A stretch of 64,000 nt of DNA from NCBI GenBank assembly GCA_014874485.1, contig JADBJK010000017.1:34894-98893 (forward strand), in the 5' to 3' direction. Source of the stretch: Chloroflexota bacterium (GTDB taxonomy: Bacteria > Chloroflexota > Anaerolineae > DTLA01). The position numbers were made by a program, and so were the translations under genes. Below are positions 9,819 to 18,279 of this stretch, piece by piece (the first letter of the stretch is position 1; each line of letters opens with the position of its first letter). Under the pieces are notes generated by a model, which saw only the letters and a list, made by a program, of their open reading frames with translations, made no database searches and was not told the origin of the DNA.

Positions 9819-10796
9819 CTACTCCCAGGCCATCAGTTCCTCAATTTTGGCCTGGTCGCGCTGGGCCGAGAACCACTCGCTGAACGCCTGCTCCTGCATC
9901 TGCTGGAGCGTCTCGGCGTCCAGCGGGCGCACTTCCTTGCCCAGGACCTTGATGATGTGGTAGCCGAAGTCCGTCTTCACCGGCTGGCTGACCTCACCGA
10001 CGGCCAGGGAGAAGGCGGCCTCCTCAAATGCGGCCACCATCATCCCGCGCGGGAACCAGCCCAGGTCCCCGCCGTTGTCCTTGGAGCCGGTGTCCTGGGA
10101 GTACTGGGCCGCCAGTTCCTCAAACGTCTTGCCGGCCTTGAGTTCGTCCAGCACCTTGCGGGCGGTCTCCTCGTCGGCCACGAGGATGTGCTGCGCGTGG
10201 ACCTGTTCGGCCTCGGTGGGGCCGCCGTGGCGCTTCACCAGTTCGTCCACGATCATGGAGTCCAGAATGCGGTCGTGGAAGTACTCGTCGGTGATCTTGT
10301 TCACGGCGAGGAAGTTGTCCCAGTCCGTGTACGTGCCGCTGGAGAGGATGGACTGGCGGGTGGACTCAATCTCCGCGGCGAGGGCGGCGTCGGTGATGGT
10401 GATGCCTTCGGCCTTCGCCAGTTGGCGCGCCAATTCCAGGTTGATGAGTTGCCAGTAGGTCTGCTGCTCAATCTGCGGCAGGTATGCCTGCATCTGTGTG
10501 TCGTTCCAGTCCAGACCGTACTGCTCGGTGATGTAGATGAGTTGCCGCTCCAGTTCGCCCATGTAGAGGGTAGACGGGATGGCGACGCCGTTGACCACGG
10601 CCACGTTGGGACCTGTGGGCTGGACGACGAGTTTCAGGGCCACGTCCACGCCGCCCACGGACGAGGTCGGCTCGGGGGTCGGGGTCTCGGTGGGTGTGGG
10701 GCTGGGGGTCGCGGTGGGAGTGGCTTTGTCGCCGCACGCCGCCAGCAACAGGGCAAGCGCCAGGGCGAAGGCCAGCGCCAAGGTTGTTCGTTTCAT
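9819..10796 (-). CDS. Parvulin-type peptidyl-prolyl isomerase lipoprotein (PrsA/SurA-like)
   Basis: A 325-residue extracytoplasmic folding factor that isomerises prolyl bonds in exported proteins. A lipoprotein signal peptide ends in the lipobox LLAAC with C21 as the lipidated residue. A Thr/Pro-rich linker follows, then a SurA-N-like region (about 60-200) and a parvulin domain starting at VHAQHILVADEETA and including GGDLGWFPRG and FGYHIIKV. The start at 10796 is supported by GAGGAG about eight bases upstream and by the signal peptide. No operon partner is apparent. Confidence 0.92.
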   Translation of the reverse strand: MKRTTLALAFALALALLLAACGDKATPTATPSPTPTETPTPEPTSSVGGVDVALKLVVQPTGPNVAVVNGVAIPSTLYMGELERQLIYITEQYGLDWNDTQMQAYLPQIEQQTYWQLINLELARQLAKAEGITITDAALAAEIESTRQSILSSGTYTDWDNFLAVNKITDEYFHDRILDSMIVDELVKRHGGPTEAEQVHAQHILVADEETARKVLDELKAGKTFEELAAQYSQDTGSKDNGGDLGWFPRGMMVAAFEEAAFSLAVGEVSQPVKTDFGYHIIKVLGKEVRPLDAETLQQMQEQAFSEWFSAQRDQAKIEELMAWE

Positions 10797-10873
10797 CGGT
10801 TTGCTCCTCATAAAAATTGGGAGGGGCGCCGGCTGGCACCCCTCACAGTCCTGTGTATCGTGACAGCAAGGGT

Positions 10874-10902
10874 ATTGTACCACGCTTTGTGCGGAATGGG
10901 AA
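10874..10902 (-). promoter_or_regulatory. Promoter for the parvulin lipoprotein gene
   Basis: On the minus strand TTCCCA (10902-10897) and TACAAT (10879-10874) are 17 bases apart, about 78 bases before the start codon. The -35 is weak. Confidence 0.5.
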
Positions 10903-11053
10903 ATCGGGTTTTGTCGGAAATCGCCAGAGGCGGGTGTTCAGTTGCGACGCGACCCTCGCAGACGACGGCGAACAGGCAGGCGCAACTTGCCACAGCGGGC
11001 GGTGTTGTTGTAAAAAACGCGCCACGCGAATCTTCTCACAGAGGGACGCGATC

Positions 11054-11692
11054 ATGTGGACTGATTTGTTGGTCATCGCGGCAGGGTATCTGCTCGGCTC
11101 CATCCCGTTCGCCTACCTGGTTACGCGCGCGCTCACGGGCAAGGACATCCGCTACGAGGGCGAGGGGAACGTGGGATCGCGCAACGTGATGCACGTCGTT
11201 GGGCGCGGGCCTGGGTTCCTGGTGCTGTTCCTGGACGCGGCCAAGGGCGCGGCGGCCTACTGGGTGGGGCGGCGCTTCGGCTCTGGCGACATGGCGCTCT
11301 ACCTGACGGGGTTCGCGCTCATGTTCGGGCACGGGTTCCCCGTGTGGCTGGGCTGGCGCGGGGGCAAGGGGCTGGCCGCGGCGGCGGGTTTCCTGCTCCA
11401 GATGTGGCCCTACTCGGTGCTGGGCGCGGCGGCCATCCTGGTCATCGCCCGCATGTTCATCCCCGACTTCAACCTGGCGTTTACCGTGGCGGGTGCCGCG
11501 CTGCCCATCCTGACCTTCCTGGAGGGCAACAACCTTCAGGGCCTGCTGTTCATCGTGCTCTTCCTGGGCGTCGCGGGCCTGAAAAAGGTGATAGACCTGC
11601 CCCACGAGCGGGCCATCCGCGCCAAGAGCGGCTGGATTGAGGGCCTGGATCACGTGCGGGAGCAGCGCAATCAGCAGGCGAAGCGCGGGTAG
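11054..11692 (+). CDS. plsY: Glycerol-3-phosphate acyltransferase PlsY
   Basis: A 212-residue integral membrane enzyme that transfers an acyl group from acyl-phosphate to glycerol-3-phosphate, the first step of phospholipid synthesis. The three family motifs are visible: GSIPFAYLVTR at the N terminus, EGNVGSRNVMHVVG, and the GHGFPVWLGWRGGKGLA segment near residue 100. Five or so membrane segments are present, as usual for PlsY. The start at 11054 gives a normal N terminus. A glycosyltransferase gene follows after 11 bases. A basic soluble tail (from about residue 185) is slightly longer than in many homologues. Confidence 0.92.
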   Translation: MWTDLLVIAAGYLLGSIPFAYLVTRALTGKDIRYEGEGNVGSRNVMHVVGRGPGFLVLFLDAAKGAAAYWVGRRFGSGDMALYLTGFALMFGHGFPVWLGWRGGKGLAAAAGFLLQMWPYSVLGAAAILVIARMFIPDFNLAFTVAGAALPILTFLEGNNLQGLLFIVLFLGVAGLKKVIDLPHERAIRAKSGWIEGLDHVREQRNQQAKRG

Positions 11693-11703
11693 GAGACGCG
11701 GCC

Positions 11704-12858
11704 ATGTTCCTTTGGTATCAGGCTTTCGCCAGCGTTGTCATGGTCTACGTGGTGCTCACCACGCTGTACAACCTGCGGTTCATGCCGCGCCTGCCGTCGG
11801 ATGCCCCTCTGCCCGAAGACCTGCCGCTGGTGTCGGTGCTGGTGCCCGCGAGGAACGAGGAGCGCAACATCGGCGCGTGCCTGGAATCGCTGCGGGCGCA
11901 GGACTATCCCAACCTGGAGATTCTCGTGCTGGACGACGACTCGTCCGATGCGACGGCGGCCATCGTGGAGGCGATGGCGCGGCAAGACAGGCGGGTGCGG
12001 CTCCTGCGCGGCCAACCGCTGCAGCCCGGCTGGCACGGCAAGACGTGGGCATGCCACCAGTTGGCGCAGGCGGCGCGGGGCGAGTGGCTCCTGTTCGCCG
12101 ACGCCGACACCCGCCATCGGCCCAACTCGGTCTCCTCGGCGCTGGCGCTGGCCCATGCCCGCAACCTGGATTTGTTGAGCCTTATCCCCGACATGGGCCT
12201 CAAGGGGTTCTGGGAGCGGGTCATGATGTCGGTGATTCCCCTGGTGTTCGTGGGGTGCGTGCCCCACTTCCTGTTCACGCGGACGCGCACGCCGATTCTG
12301 GCGGCGGCCATCGGGCCGTTCATGCTGTTCCGCCGCGAGACCTACGAACGGTTCGGCGGCCACGAGGCGGTGCGCGCCGACATCGTGGAGGATGTGTTCA
12401 TCGCGCGGTGGGTGAAGCGCGCGGGCGGGCGCATCGCCCTGGCCGACGGCGTGGATACGCTGCGCGTGGACTTCTACAACGGCTTCCGCGAGACGTGGAA
12501 CGGCCTGAGCAAGAGCACCTTCGCGGCCTTTGACTACTCGCTGACGGGGATTCTGGCGGCCATCACGGCGTTCGTGGCGCTGTTCCTGGGGCCGTATGCA
12601 GTGCTGTATCACGCCTGGCGCGCAGGGCTGACCGACCTGGCGCACTTCTCGCTGCCGTTCACGCAGGTGGTGCTGGCGTGGGTGGCCATGTGGTTTATCA
12701 ACGGGCGGTTCACCATCCCGCGCCGCTACGCCATGCTCATCGGCCTAACCGTCCTCATGGCGGCCCTGTTCTGCTTCAACTCCATCGGGTCGTCTATGTT
12801 CGGCGCGGGCACGGTGTGGAAGGGTCGGGCCTATCAGTTCAGGCACCGTTCGGGATGA
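11704..12858 (+). CDS. Membrane-anchored family 2 glycosyltransferase (CrtQ/HpnB-like)
   Basis: A 384-residue glycosyltransferase with one N-terminal membrane segment, a GT-A catalytic domain and three or four membrane segments at the C terminus. Catalytic features are VSVLVPARNEERNI, LDDDSSD, the metal-binding FADADTRH, and a later EDVFIARWVKRAGG segment. This architecture is seen in enzymes that glycosylate carotenoids or other isoprenoid lipids. The flanking plsY and mevalonate decarboxylase genes make a lipid acceptor plausible, but that is inference. It is 11 bases after plsY and its last 20 bases overlap the convergent mvaD gene. Confidence 0.85.
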   Translation: MFLWYQAFASVVMVYVVLTTLYNLRFMPRLPSDAPLPEDLPLVSVLVPARNEERNIGACLESLRAQDYPNLEILVLDDDSSDATAAIVEAMARQDRRVRLLRGQPLQPGWHGKTWACHQLAQAARGEWLLFADADTRHRPNSVSSALALAHARNLDLLSLIPDMGLKGFWERVMMSVIPLVFVGCVPHFLFTRTRTPILAAAIGPFMLFRRETYERFGGHEAVRADIVEDVFIARWVKRAGGRIALADGVDTLRVDFYNGFRETWNGLSKSTFAAFDYSLTGILAAITAFVALFLGPYAVLYHAWRAGLTDLAHFSLPFTQVVLAWVAMWFINGRFTIPRRYAMLIGLTVLMAALFCFNSIGSSMFGAGTVWKGRAYQFRHRSG

Positions 12859-13816
12859 GGCGCGGGGCCGACCCAGGCCCGCACGGGATGATGAGCCGCA
12901 CGTAGGGCAGCGCCTGGAGCCTTGCGGCCACGTGGGGGACGGCCTCGGGCAGCGTCAGGATGTGGACGTTTGGGCCCGCGTCTATGGTGAAGTAGCACGG
13001 CAGCCCCTCGGCCCGCCACTGCCAGACCTGGCGGATGAGTTCCACCGTCGCGGGCAGCCAGTAGAGCAGGGGCGGGGCAGAGGTTAACATAACCGCATGC
13101 ATGGACAGGGCGTCGGCCTCGGCCAGCACGCCCAGCGCGTGGAAGTCACGCTCCAGGATGGCGCGGCGGACGGCGGGCAGCGCCCTCTCCACCTGGCTGA
13201 GCCGCGCCTGAAACAGCGGGCTGGACGCGGCCCGCTCGTGCCCCTTGGCCGATGGCACCGCCTTCGCCTCGGTGCTGACAACCGCCACCAGGTCGCGCAC
13301 ATCCCAGTGCTCGGGCGGCGCAATCTGCACCGCGTACGAGTCCTCGTGGGCCGTTCCGGGCAACCACTCGGCCCACCCGCCGATGACCGAGCGGCATGCC
13401 GACCCGGAGCCAAGCCGAGCCAGGGCGCTCAGTTCCCGCTCGGACAGGCGCAGGCCCAGCGCGGCAGCCGCCGCCACGGTGAGCGCCGCGAACCCCGACG
13501 CCGAGGACGCGATGCCCGCGCCTTCGGGGAAGGTGTTGGCCGTCGCCACGAGCGCAGGGACGCGCACCCCCGCGAGCGCGCGCAGGCGGTCCAGGTGGGC
13601 CGACACGCGGGCCAGCGCCGCGCCGCCCGCCTCGCGGCCGTTGAGGACGAGCGTGTCGGACGTGAGCGTGGGGTCAAATCGCACCGTGGTGGTCGTCCGC
13701 GCTGCGTCCAGCGTCAGCGAGATGCTGCCGTTGGCGGGCAGGTTCAGCGCCGCATCCCGCGCCCCCCAGTATTTCACGATGGCGATGTTGGAGCCGGCCG
13801 TTGCGGTGGCCTTCAT
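12839..13816 (-). CDS. mvaD: Diphosphomevalonate decarboxylase
   Basis: A 325-residue GHMP-kinase-family enzyme that phosphorylates and decarboxylates mevalonate diphosphate to isopentenyl diphosphate. Diagnostic stretches are NIAIVKYWGARD near the N terminus, the ATP-binding loop in PEGAGIASSASGFAA, and SGSACRSVIGGWAEW. The start at 13816 fits the family N terminus; an upstream extension of 18 codons does not. It points to a mevalonate route, or an archaeal-like variant of it, in this organism. No other mevalonate-pathway gene is visible in the window. It overlaps the convergent glycosyltransferase gene by 20 bases. Confidence 0.92.
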   Translation of the reverse strand: MKATATAGSNIAIVKYWGARDAALNLPANGSISLTLDAARTTTTVRFDPTLTSDTLVLNGREAGGAALARVSAHLDRLRALAGVRVPALVATANTFPEGAGIASSASGFAALTVAAAAALGLRLSERELSALARLGSGSACRSVIGGWAEWLPGTAHEDSYAVQIAPPEHWDVRDLVAVVSTEAKAVPSAKGHERAASSPLFQARLSQVERALPAVRRAILERDFHALGVLAEADALSMHAVMLTSAPPLLYWLPATVELIRQVWQWRAEGLPCYFTIDAGPNVHILTLPEAVPHVAARLQALPYVRLIIPCGPGSAPRLIPNGA

Positions 13817-13834
13817 GTCATCCCCCTCGCGCGT

Positions 13835-13863
13835 ATTGTACGAGGGTTGCGGCGCGACGCCAA
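13835..13863 (-). promoter_or_regulatory. Promoter for mvaD
   Basis: On the minus strand TTGGCG (13863-13858) and TACAAT (13840-13835) are 17 bases apart. Transcription would begin only about 10-12 bases before the ATG, giving a very short leader. Confidence 0.6.
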
Positions 13864-13953
13864 CTTGCATCCCGCCCTCTAATCTGTTTCTAACCTTCGC
13901 GTGGTATACTTGGGCCGAATCTGTGCCAGAGTGTCGGAGGACCGGAGGTGAAT

Positions 13954-14502
13954 ATGAGCGATAGAACCCGAATCTACGTGATTGTTGGGGTCATCGCGGT
14001 TGCAGGGCTTTTGCTGAGCATACTCCTGGGCGCTGTCGCGGGCGGCGTCGCCGGGTACTTCGTGGGGCGAGAGCAAGCGCGCAGCGTGGCGCGGGATGAG
14101 TTGAGCGCGTGGCGCGGTTGGGCACAGCCGCAAGGCTCGCAGCCGTCTCCCACGCCGACGCCGGGGCCGGAGCGGACGCCGTTCACCCCACCGAGGGTGG
14201 AGATTCCCACCTTCGGCGCGCTGTTGACCCAGGTAACGCCCGACACGCCGGCGGACAAGGCGGGACTACGGCCCGGCGACATCATCGTGGCGGTGGACGA
14301 TGAGCGGGTAACGCTGGCAAGCGACCTCGCCGACATCATCCGCAAGTACAAGCCCGGCGATGAGGTCCGCATCACCTATCGCCGCGACGGGCAGGAGAAG
14401 ACGGTGCGCGTAACTCTGGGCCAGCATCCGGATGATCCCAACCGGCCGTATCTCGGCGTAACGTACACGTCGGCGCTCCAGCCCTTTGCCACGCCTCGGT
14501 AG
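13954..14502 (+). CDS. Membrane-anchored PDZ-domain protein
   Basis: A 182-residue protein with a short cytoplasmic end, one membrane segment (about 7-30, ending in a Gly-rich stretch), a Pro/Thr-rich linker and an extracytoplasmic PDZ domain (GALLTQVTPDTPADKAGL, RPGDIIVAVDD, YRRDGQEKTVRVTLG). It looks like the C-terminal part of a DegP/HtrA protease without the protease domain, so a binding or tethering role is likely. Start choice is uncertain: ATG 13954 has GGAGG five bases upstream, and a GTG two codons earlier is also served by GGAGG. TATACT at 13905-13910 is a likely -10 box. Confidence 0.8.
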   Translation: MSDRTRIYVIVGVIAVAGLLLSILLGAVAGGVAGYFVGREQARSVARDELSAWRGWAQPQGSQPSPTPTPGPERTPFTPPRVEIPTFGALLTQVTPDTPADKAGLRPGDIIVAVDDERVTLASDLADIIRKYKPGDEVRITYRRDGQEKTVRVTLGQHPDDPNRPYLGVTYTSALQPFATPR

Positions 14503-14535
14503 GAGCGGGGAGCGCCGCAACGCGACACGGCATGA

Positions 14536-14570
14536 CCACAAGGGGCGAACCCGGCGTTCGCCCCTTGTGG
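14536..14570. terminator. Bidirectional terminator hairpin
   Basis: A perfect 15-bp stem (CCACAAGGGGCGAAC with its complement) and a five-base loop lie between the convergent PDZ and amidase genes. T tracts are poor on both sides, so termination efficiency is uncertain. Confidence 0.65.
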
Positions 14571-14625
14571 TTGCGCAACAGTTCCCCTCGTCGCGGCCCG
14601 TTCTCCCGTGAGCCGATCTCACGCG

Positions 14626-15927
14626 CTACAGGCCGTACTGCGCCTTGACCAGCGGGGCCAGACCGAGTTTCTCCAGCGTCTTCATGGGCGCGAGCATGGT
14701 TACGGTAACGACGCCGGGCAGGCGGCCGATTTCCACTGCGCCGGTCAGCGTTACGCGGTTGAGCACCTCGTCCTTGGACATGCCCAACAGGTCGGCCAGG
14801 CGGGCCACGCCGTTGTCCGCGGCCTCGTTCAGGTTGGCGCCGGAGCCGACCATCTGGATGGGCGCGGCTTCCTCCAGCGTCTTCTGGCCGAAGCGGGCGG
14901 CCAGGGCCTTGGCGGCGGCCTTCTCGCCCGCCTTGTGCGGCCGGGCCAGGTAGGGCAGGTCCTCGGCAGGCGGCAGGAGGATAGGCCCGCCGATCTTGAG
15001 GCCCTTGAGGACATGCACCTCCACCGAGACGCGCGCGGAGACGTCGGTGGTGTGGCCGGCGATTTCGCCGTCGCCCTGCATGGCGTGGGCATCGCCCATG
15101 TACACCCCGCCGCCATCCACCTTGACCGGGCAGATGAGCACGGCGCCCGCCCGCACCGAGTCAATGTCCAGGTGGCCGTCGGTGCGGTGCTCCAGTTGCT
15201 CCTTGGAGATGCCGTACTTGTGGGGCGCGCCGACCAGGAACTGCCCGAAGTCGCCGGCATTGTGCGAGTCGGGCATGTCAATGGACGGGGTCGTGCCGAT
15301 GTTGCCCAGGAACGGGCGCATGCGGGTAACGACGCCTGCGATGTCGGCGGGGCAGAGGGCCACCACAGGGTTCTGCTCGGACTTCTTGGGCAGGGCCATG
15401 AGTTTGGCGGCTTCCTCGGCGAGGCGCTTGGCCACTTCGGGGGCGACGGTTACGCCCACCTTCTTCGCGCCGTCCAGCACGATGGTGTAGCCGTTGGCGA
15501 AGTGGAAGGGGCTGACCTCGGCCCCGCACACGGCGCAGTGGATGGCTTCGGCCCCCACGCCCACGACCTTGGTGGGCGGGCTTTCGGTGCCGCAGACCGG
15601 GCACACGCGCGCCACGAACGGGTCGCCGACGTATCGCCCTTCCACTGCGATCATCGTGCCTGATGATGTTACGAGGGAAGTTACGCGGACGCGGCGGATG
15701 TGGATGGCGATGGCGTCGCCCACCCTTGCGCCCTCAACGGCGACGGGCGTCGTTACCTCGTGCCCGCCGTGGAACGAGGGGGTGATCATCGGGCCCCAGC
15801 AGCCGGGGGCGGTATCCGCGAGGATGCGCCCCCCGTCTGCGACCGGGCCGATCATGGGGATGCTCGGCCCAACGATGCCGCCTGTGAAGGTTCCCACGCG
15901 AACGGTCTTTCTCGCTTTTCCTGCCAT
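14626..15927 (-). CDS. Acetamidase/formamidase family protein with a zinc-ribbon insert
   Basis: A 433-residue member of the FmdA/AmdA family, which hydrolyses short amides such as formamide to ammonia and the acid. Family signatures are GPMITPSFHGGHEVTTPV, MPDSHNAGDFGQFL and VYMGDAHAMQGDGEIAGH. A cysteine pair C109/C112 and a second pair C131/C134 form a CxxC-x18-CxxC knuckle that looks like a zinc ribbon set into the amidase fold. AAAGGAG lies just before the ATG at 15927. A strong promoter lies upstream and a terminator hairpin downstream, so it appears monocistronic. The true amide substrate is not known. Confidence 0.88.
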   Translation of the reverse strand: MAGKARKTVRVGTFTGGIVGPSIPMIGPVADGGRILADTAPGCWGPMITPSFHGGHEVTTPVAVEGARVGDAIAIHIRRVRVTSLVTSSGTMIAVEGRYVGDPFVARVCPVCGTESPPTKVVGVGAEAIHCAVCGAEVSPFHFANGYTIVLDGAKKVGVTVAPEVAKRLAEEAAKLMALPKKSEQNPVVALCPADIAGVVTRMRPFLGNIGTTPSIDMPDSHNAGDFGQFLVGAPHKYGISKEQLEHRTDGHLDIDSVRAGAVLICPVKVDGGGVYMGDAHAMQGDGEIAGHTTDVSARVSVEVHVLKGLKIGGPILLPPAEDLPYLARPHKAGEKAAAKALAARFGQKTLEEAAPIQMVGSGANLNEAADNGVARLADLLGMSKDEVLNRVTLTGAVEIGRLPGVVTVTMLAPMKTLEKLGLAPLVKAQYGL

Positions 15928-16012
15928 AGCCCACTCCTTTCGTGTGATGCTTGGGCCCCGTGGTTGCCCGCGGGGCGGCGGATACGGGAGTTCCACCGTT
16001 GAAACAGACATG

Positions 16013-16041
16013 AGTGTAGCAGAGGTTAGGGGAGATGTCAA
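16013..16041 (-). promoter_or_regulatory. Strong promoter for the amidase gene
   Basis: On the minus strand TTGACA (16041-16036) and TACACT (16018-16013) are 17 bases apart, about 85 bases before the start codon. Confidence 0.7.
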
Positions 16042-16086
16042 TCGGGGATTTGGGGCAAATTGTAGGGGCAGGCAGCAGCAGTAGCA

Positions 16087-16115
16087 GTAGGGGCAGGTCT
16101 CAGACCTGCCCCTAC
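16087..16115. repeat. GTAGGGGC-ended palindrome
   Basis: Perfect inverted repeat with 13-base arms (GTAGGGGCAGGTC) and a TCA loop. It overlaps the last codons of the GNAT gene. Relative to the copy at 9767 one stem pair is changed from G-C to A-T on both arms. Confidence 0.8.
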
Positions 16116-16666
16116 GAAGGCGGCTGTACCACCACCCGCTCCATCAACAACTCGTCGTAGTACACGCCGTCCACGCAGAGGGCCATGTGGTCCTCGCCGC
16201 AGACGGTGAACCCGCAGCGGGTGTAGCAGCGGATGGCGGGTGCGTTGACCTTCGCCACGCCCAGTTTGAGGATGACGATGCCGTTGGCGCACGCCCAGGC
16301 CGCGCATTCCTCCAGGAGCGCCGCGCCTACGTGCAGCCCGCGCCAGTCGGGCTTGACATAAACACCCCACACCTCGCCGATGTGGCGGGTCTTGGGCCAG
16401 TGGCCGCGCGCCAGCCCTGCCATGCCGACCAGGTGGCCGCCGGCCTCGGCGACGGCGATGACGCCTGCGGAGTCCCTGGCGTATGTGGCGATGCGCTCGG
16501 CCCAGGTCTCCGCGGGCTGCGCGGCGGTGGTGTCGTGGTCGGCGGAGAAGGCGATGGGCTCGCCGGCGAGGGCGGCCAGGCGCAGTTCGCGCACGGCGGC
16601 CGCGTCAGCCTGGACGGCGGGCCGGATGGTGATGGGGCCGCGGGGTGTGGTGAGTGTGGTGGGCAT
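16112..16666 (-). CDS. GNAT family N-acetyltransferase
   Basis: A 184-residue acetyl-CoA-dependent acetyltransferase. The central motif A is visible as WGVYVKPDWRGLHVGAALLEE, where RGLHVG forms the acetyl-CoA pyrophosphate loop. The C-terminal part (LKLGVAKVNAPAIRCYTRCGF) is the typical motif B. The acceptor is unknown. The start at 16666 has GAGGAG a few bases upstream; the frame continues upstream only through a tandem repeat and is not coding there. The end overlaps a dispersed palindrome, so the last residues (VVVQPPS) derive partly from a repeat. Confidence 0.88.
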   Translation of the reverse strand: MPTTLTTPRGPITIRPAVQADAAAVRELRLAALAGEPIAFSADHDTTAAQPAETWAERIATYARDSAGVIAVAEAGGHLVGMAGLARGHWPKTRHIGEVWGVYVKPDWRGLHVGAALLEECAAWACANGIVILKLGVAKVNAPAIRCYTRCGFTVCGEDHMALCVDGVYYDELLMERVVVQPPS

Positions 16667-16689
16667 GGCGTTCTCCTCTACGTCCGTAG

Positions 16690-17003
16690 GCACAGATTCA
16701 GGGCGAAGGGCGAACACAAGGTTCAGGGCGAACACAGGGTTCGCCCCAACAAGGTTCAGGGCGAACACAAGGTTCAGGGCGAACACAGGGTTCGCCCCAA
16801 CAAGGTTCAGGGCGAACACAAGGTTCAGGGCGAACACAGGGTTCGCCCCAACAAGGTTCAGGGCGAACACAAGGTTCGCCCCAACAGGGTTCGGGCGAAC
16901 ACAAGGTTCGCCCCAACAAGGTTCAGGGCGAACACAAGGTTCGCCCCAACAGGGCGAACACAAGGTTCGCCCCAACAGGGTTCGCCCCGACGATTGCTTG
17001 CCT
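16690..17003. repeat. Tandem repeat of 51-bp units built from GGGCGAAC/GTTCGCCC hairpins
   Basis: No gene is present. At least three near-identical 51-base units, made of AAGGTTCAGGGCGAACAC sub-repeats, run from about 16725 to 16885, with shorter derivatives up to the tyrS stop codon. GGGCGAAC and GTTCGCCC alternate, so any transcript would fold into a row of small hairpins. A frame across it encodes a repetitive peptide and is an artefact. Confidence 0.85.
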
Positions 17004-18185
17004 CTACGCCCGGAGCCGCACAAAGCGACGCTTGCCGACCTGGAGGATGGCGTCCTTCGGCTCCACGAGGCGGTCCACGCTGTCCACGACGACATCGTCC
17101 AGCCGCACGCCGCCCTGCTGGATGAGCCGCCGCGCCTCGCTCTTGCTGGCGGCGGTTCCGGCCTGCACCATGAGGTCCACGATGTTCAGGCCGTCGGGCG
17201 GGACGGTGAATTCGGGCATGTCGGTGGGGAGTTCGCGGCGCTGGAACACGCGCACGAATTCCTCTTCGGCGCGGGCGGCGGCCTCGGGCGAGTGGATGTA
17301 GCCCACGACCTCGCGGGCCAGGCGCATCTTCACGTCGCGCGGGTTGACCGTTCCAGCGCGCAGGTCGGTCGCAATCTGCGCCAGTTCCTCGTCGGGGATG
17401 TCGGTAACCAGGGTCAGGTAGTCCATGAGCATGTCGTCAGAGATAGACATAAGTTTGCCGTACATCTGGTCGGGCGGCATGCTCAGGTCCACGGTGTTGC
17501 CGAAGGTCTTGCTCATCTTGCGGCCGTCGGTGCCCGGCAGGAGGGGCACCAGGAACACGTCCTGGGGCCGCTGGCCGAGCATGGCCTGGAGTTCGCGCCC
17601 GGCCAGGATGTTGAACTTCTGGTCGGTGCCGCCGAACTCCACGTCGGCCTGGATGGCGATGGAGTCGTAGGCCTGGAGCAGGGGGTACATGAGTTCCATG
17701 AGCGTCAGCGGCGAGCCACTTTCCCACCGCTTGCGGAAGGTCTCGTGGGCCATCATCTGCGCCAGGGTGAAGCGGCTGGTGAGGTTGAACACGTCGGCCA
17801 GGGTGAACTTGCCGAACCACTCGCTCTGCCAGCGCACCTCGGTGCGGTTGCGGTCCACGATCTTGAAGAACTGGTCCATGTAGGTCTTGGCGTTGGCCTT
17901 GACCTCTTCGGGGGTGAGCATGGTGCGCGATTCGTCGCGGCCCGATGGGTCGCCGATTTGCGCCGTCCAGTCGCCGACGATGAGCACGACCTGGTGGCCC
18001 AGGTCCTGGAGTTGGCGCAGTTTGCGCAGCCCGACGGCGTGGCCGATGTGCAAATCGGGCTTGCTGGGGTCAAACCCCTGCTTGAGGCGCAGCGGCTTGC
18101 CCGAGCGCAGTTTCTGCAGGAGTTCTTCCTTGACGATGATCTCGGCGACTCCGCGGGTGAGAATCCATTCCAGGTTGTCGCGCAT
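17004..18185 (-). CDS. tyrS: Tyrosine--tRNA ligase
   Basis: A 393-residue class I aminoacyl-tRNA synthetase that charges tRNA-Tyr. The HIGH motif is intact (HIGH at 46-49 in DLHIGHAVGL), and KMSKT follows the segment LLPGTDGR. The tyrosine pocket segment YPLLQAYDS and the QADVEFGGTDQ stretch are characteristic. A C-terminal S4 RNA-binding domain begins near NIVDLMVQAGTAASKSEARRL. GAGGAGATGGAGCC immediately precedes the ATG at 18185, so upstream ATGs are not used. No T-box is visible in its leader. A strong promoter lies about 64 bases upstream. Confidence 0.95.
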   Translation of the reverse strand: MRDNLEWILTRGVAEIIVKEELLQKLRSGKPLRLKQGFDPSKPDLHIGHAVGLRKLRQLQDLGHQVVLIVGDWTAQIGDPSGRDESRTMLTPEEVKANAKTYMDQFFKIVDRNRTEVRWQSEWFGKFTLADVFNLTSRFTLAQMMAHETFRKRWESGSPLTLMELMYPLLQAYDSIAIQADVEFGGTDQKFNILAGRELQAMLGQRPQDVFLVPLLPGTDGRKMSKTFGNTVDLSMPPDQMYGKLMSISDDMLMDYLTLVTDIPDEELAQIATDLRAGTVNPRDVKMRLAREVVGYIHSPEAAARAEEEFVRVFQRRELPTDMPEFTVPPDGLNIVDLMVQAGTAASKSEARRLIQQGGVRLDDVVVDSVDRLVEPKDAILQVGKRRFVRLRA

Positions 18186-18248
18186 GGCTCCATCTCCTCG
18201 GCTGGTGGGGTTCGGCATCGCGCGGCCGGATGCCGACCTGTTGCCGCC

Positions 18249-18277
18249 ATTATACCGTGGCGCGCCGGTTTGGGCAA
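18249..18277 (-). promoter_or_regulatory. Promoter for tyrS
   Basis: On the minus strand TTGCCC (18277-18272) and a perfect TATAAT (18254-18249) are 17 bases apart. Confidence 0.75.
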
Positions 18278-18279
18278 AG

